Shown: positions 5,754-6,793 of the stretch, one piece after another | Layout of the letters: every line of letters starts with the position of its first letter | Numbering within the stretch: the first letter of the stretch is position 1 | Assembly: GCA_029288475.1 (NCBI GenBank) | Contig: JARIHA010000135.1 | Location: 1 to 6,793 of the forward strand | DNA length: 6,793 bases | Direction: 5' to 3' | From: Candidatus Tayloriibacteriota bacterium | GTDB lineage: Bacteria > Patescibacteriota > Minisyncoccia > Phycocordibacterales > JARIHA01 | Position numbers and translations under genes: made by a program | The notes under the pieces: generated by a model | Seen by the model: only the letters and a program-made list of their open reading frames with translations | Told to the model about the DNA's origin: nothing | Databases searched by the model: none

Positions 5754-6793
5754 TTATTTTTTCACGTTCACAGGAACAACAAGGCTGCTCAGTTGAACGA
5801 TCAACTCACTGAGCATTCGCTCTTTGCTAAAAGCCCCTACCTTTTTCTTGGCGTTGATCACGTGCTCCTTTGCACAAAGTGGATCTTCAAGCAGCTTTTC
5901 AATAGCAGAACACAGCTCAACCTGATCATTATATTGGACCAAGATTGCATCCTTGCCATTTTTTACCAATTCAATATTTCCTCCAACAGGCGTGGTAACA
6001 ATCGGCGTACCAAGAGCCATCACTTCAAGAAGCAGGTGAGAAAGTCCTTCGTAAGAAGTATTGAGCACAAACAGATCAGCCGCAGAAACATATTCGAGCA
6101 CTGACTGATGCGGAAGCTGGCCAAGTAGCTTGACCTTTGATTCCAGAGAGAATTTAGCGATAAGCGCCTCGAGGTTTTTTTGCTCCGGCCCACTACCAAT
6201 AATAAGCAATGTAAGATCAGGAAATTCTTTTAGTAGAACAGGCACCAAAACAATGAGCATTGAGAGACCTTTCCACGGTACTAAACGGGCAACACTCAAA
6301 ACCACTTTTCCATGAAGATCAAGCTTCTTGCGGGCCGCATCTCGCGACAATGAATCAATAGGCGCCTCAAAGGCATTGTAAATGACATGAATCTTTTTTT
6401 CCGGCACGCCCCACTTGGAAATAATCGTTTTAAGATAATTGCTCGGCACCACTACAGCATCCGCGTGACGAGCTGTAAAAGATTCAATCCACCTGAGTCC
6501 TCGTACAAGAAAAGAATAGCTGGTTTTTCCTGCATTAAACTCATCGAGATTCTCCTTTACCCCTCCGCGTTGAACGCCTTGTTCCCACGCATAATCCCCT
6601 ACTACTTTCAACATGAATTTTTTTCTCAGAAAGAATGAAGCAATCAATGCTGGCAAACCGACACTTACAGGATCCTGAGCATAAATAACATCACTTGATC
6701 GGGCACGTATAAGCACTTTAAAAAAGTAAACCAAATGCCTAAGGATCTTTGGAAGATACCTAACCTCGGCAAAAGTGAGGACCTGAACGGTAA
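5754..6793 (-). CDS. GT4 family glycosyltransferase, 5' end cut by window edge
   Basis: The frame is open from the TAA at 5756-5754 to the right edge, giving 345 visible residues beginning TVQVLTFAEVRYLPKILRHL. The first in-frame start-like codon is a TTG at 6734, but upstream codons read as normal GT4 sequence (arginine- and leucine-rich helix before DVIYAQDPVSVG), so TTG is not the start; perhaps 50-70 residues lie outside. Visible parts, numbered in this fragment: DVIYAQDPVSVGLPAL at 34-49, MLKVVGDYAWEQGVQRGG at 60-77, VVVPSNYLK at 113-121, LSVARLVPWKG (165-175; R169 and K174), LLIIGSGPE (196-203) and TSYEGLSHLLLEVMALGTPIVTTPVGG (245-271) with a complete EX7E (E248, E256). It is expected to be an active GT4 using a nucleotide-sugar donor; the sugar is unknown. 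It is the first gene visible in transcription order; the operon promoter is not in the window. It ends 3 nt before the next gene. Confidence 0.93.
   Translation of the reverse strand, partial: TVQVLTFAEVRYLPKILRHLVYFFKVLIRARSSDVIYAQDPVSVGLPALIASFFLRKKFMLKVVGDYAWEQGVQRGGVKENLDEFNAGKTSYSFLVRGLRWIESFTARHADAVVVPSNYLKTIISKWGVPEKKIHVIYNAFEAPIDSLSRDAARKKLDLHGKVVLSVARLVPWKGLSMLIVLVPVLLKEFPDLTLLIIGSGPEQKNLEALIAKFSLESKVKLLGQLPHQSVLEYVSAADLFVLNTSYEGLSHLLLEVMALGTPIVTTPVGGNIELVKNGKDAILVQYNDQVELCSAIEKLLEDPLCAKEHVINAKKKVGAFSKERMLSELIVQLSSLVVPVNVKK

Noticed and set aside
1..6793. Defence system, CRISPR, insertion sequence or phage genes
   Set aside because: All the coding space is taken by glycosyltransferase and GtrA-type sequences. 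I found no repeat array, transposase or terminal inverted repeat.

Overview
The window is a dense run of six glycan-assembly genes, all on the minus strand, so the locus reads from right (6793) to left (1). No stretch over 15 nt lacks a gene, and I see no RNA gene, CRISPR array, insertion sequence or terminator. In transcription order it holds: a GT4 glycosyltransferase whose start lies beyond the right edge (5754-6793); a second GT4 enzyme (4584-5750); a GtrA-like membrane domain fused in frame to a third GT4 enzyme (3103-4578); a fourth GT4 enzyme (1921-3093); a multi-spanning GT-C glycosyltransferase of the GT39/PMT type (520-1905); and a GT2 polyprenyl-phosphate sugar synthase of the DPM1/GtrB type whose C-terminus lies beyond the left edge (1-523). 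Gaps are 3, 5, 9 and 15 nt, then a 4-nt ATGA overlap, which strongly suggests one operon.

The likely host is a bacterium, possibly of the Patescibacteria (CPR). This rests on GT4 sequence styles that I recall from such genomes (for example ITQKIDKNDGLFGF, QVHTDFLSPEF and VVGDYAWEQG), AT-rich starts with almost no Shine-Dalgarno sequences, extreme compaction and moderate GC (about 40% by eye). TGA is used as a stop (gene at 520-1905), so this is not a lineage with TGA recoded. The assignment is an inference from memory, not a search result.

Functionally, the four GT4 enzymes probably add sugars one after another from nucleotide-sugar donors on the cytoplasmic face. The GT2 + GtrA + GT-C trio matches the logic of Gtr-type modification systems: GT2 loads a sugar on polyprenyl phosphate, GtrA is thought to help move it across the membrane, and the GT-C enzyme transfers it outside the cytoplasm. 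The window therefore looks like part of a cell-surface polysaccharide or glycoprotein locus. The pieces are familiar families.

Two points deserve most attention. The GtrA-GT4 fusion hangs on a six-A run; with five As it would resolve into two full-length genes overlapping by ATGA. There is also a good promoter-like sequence (TTGAGT, 17 nt, TATAAT) ending 7 nt before the GT-C start codon, suggesting an internal, possibly leaderless transcript.
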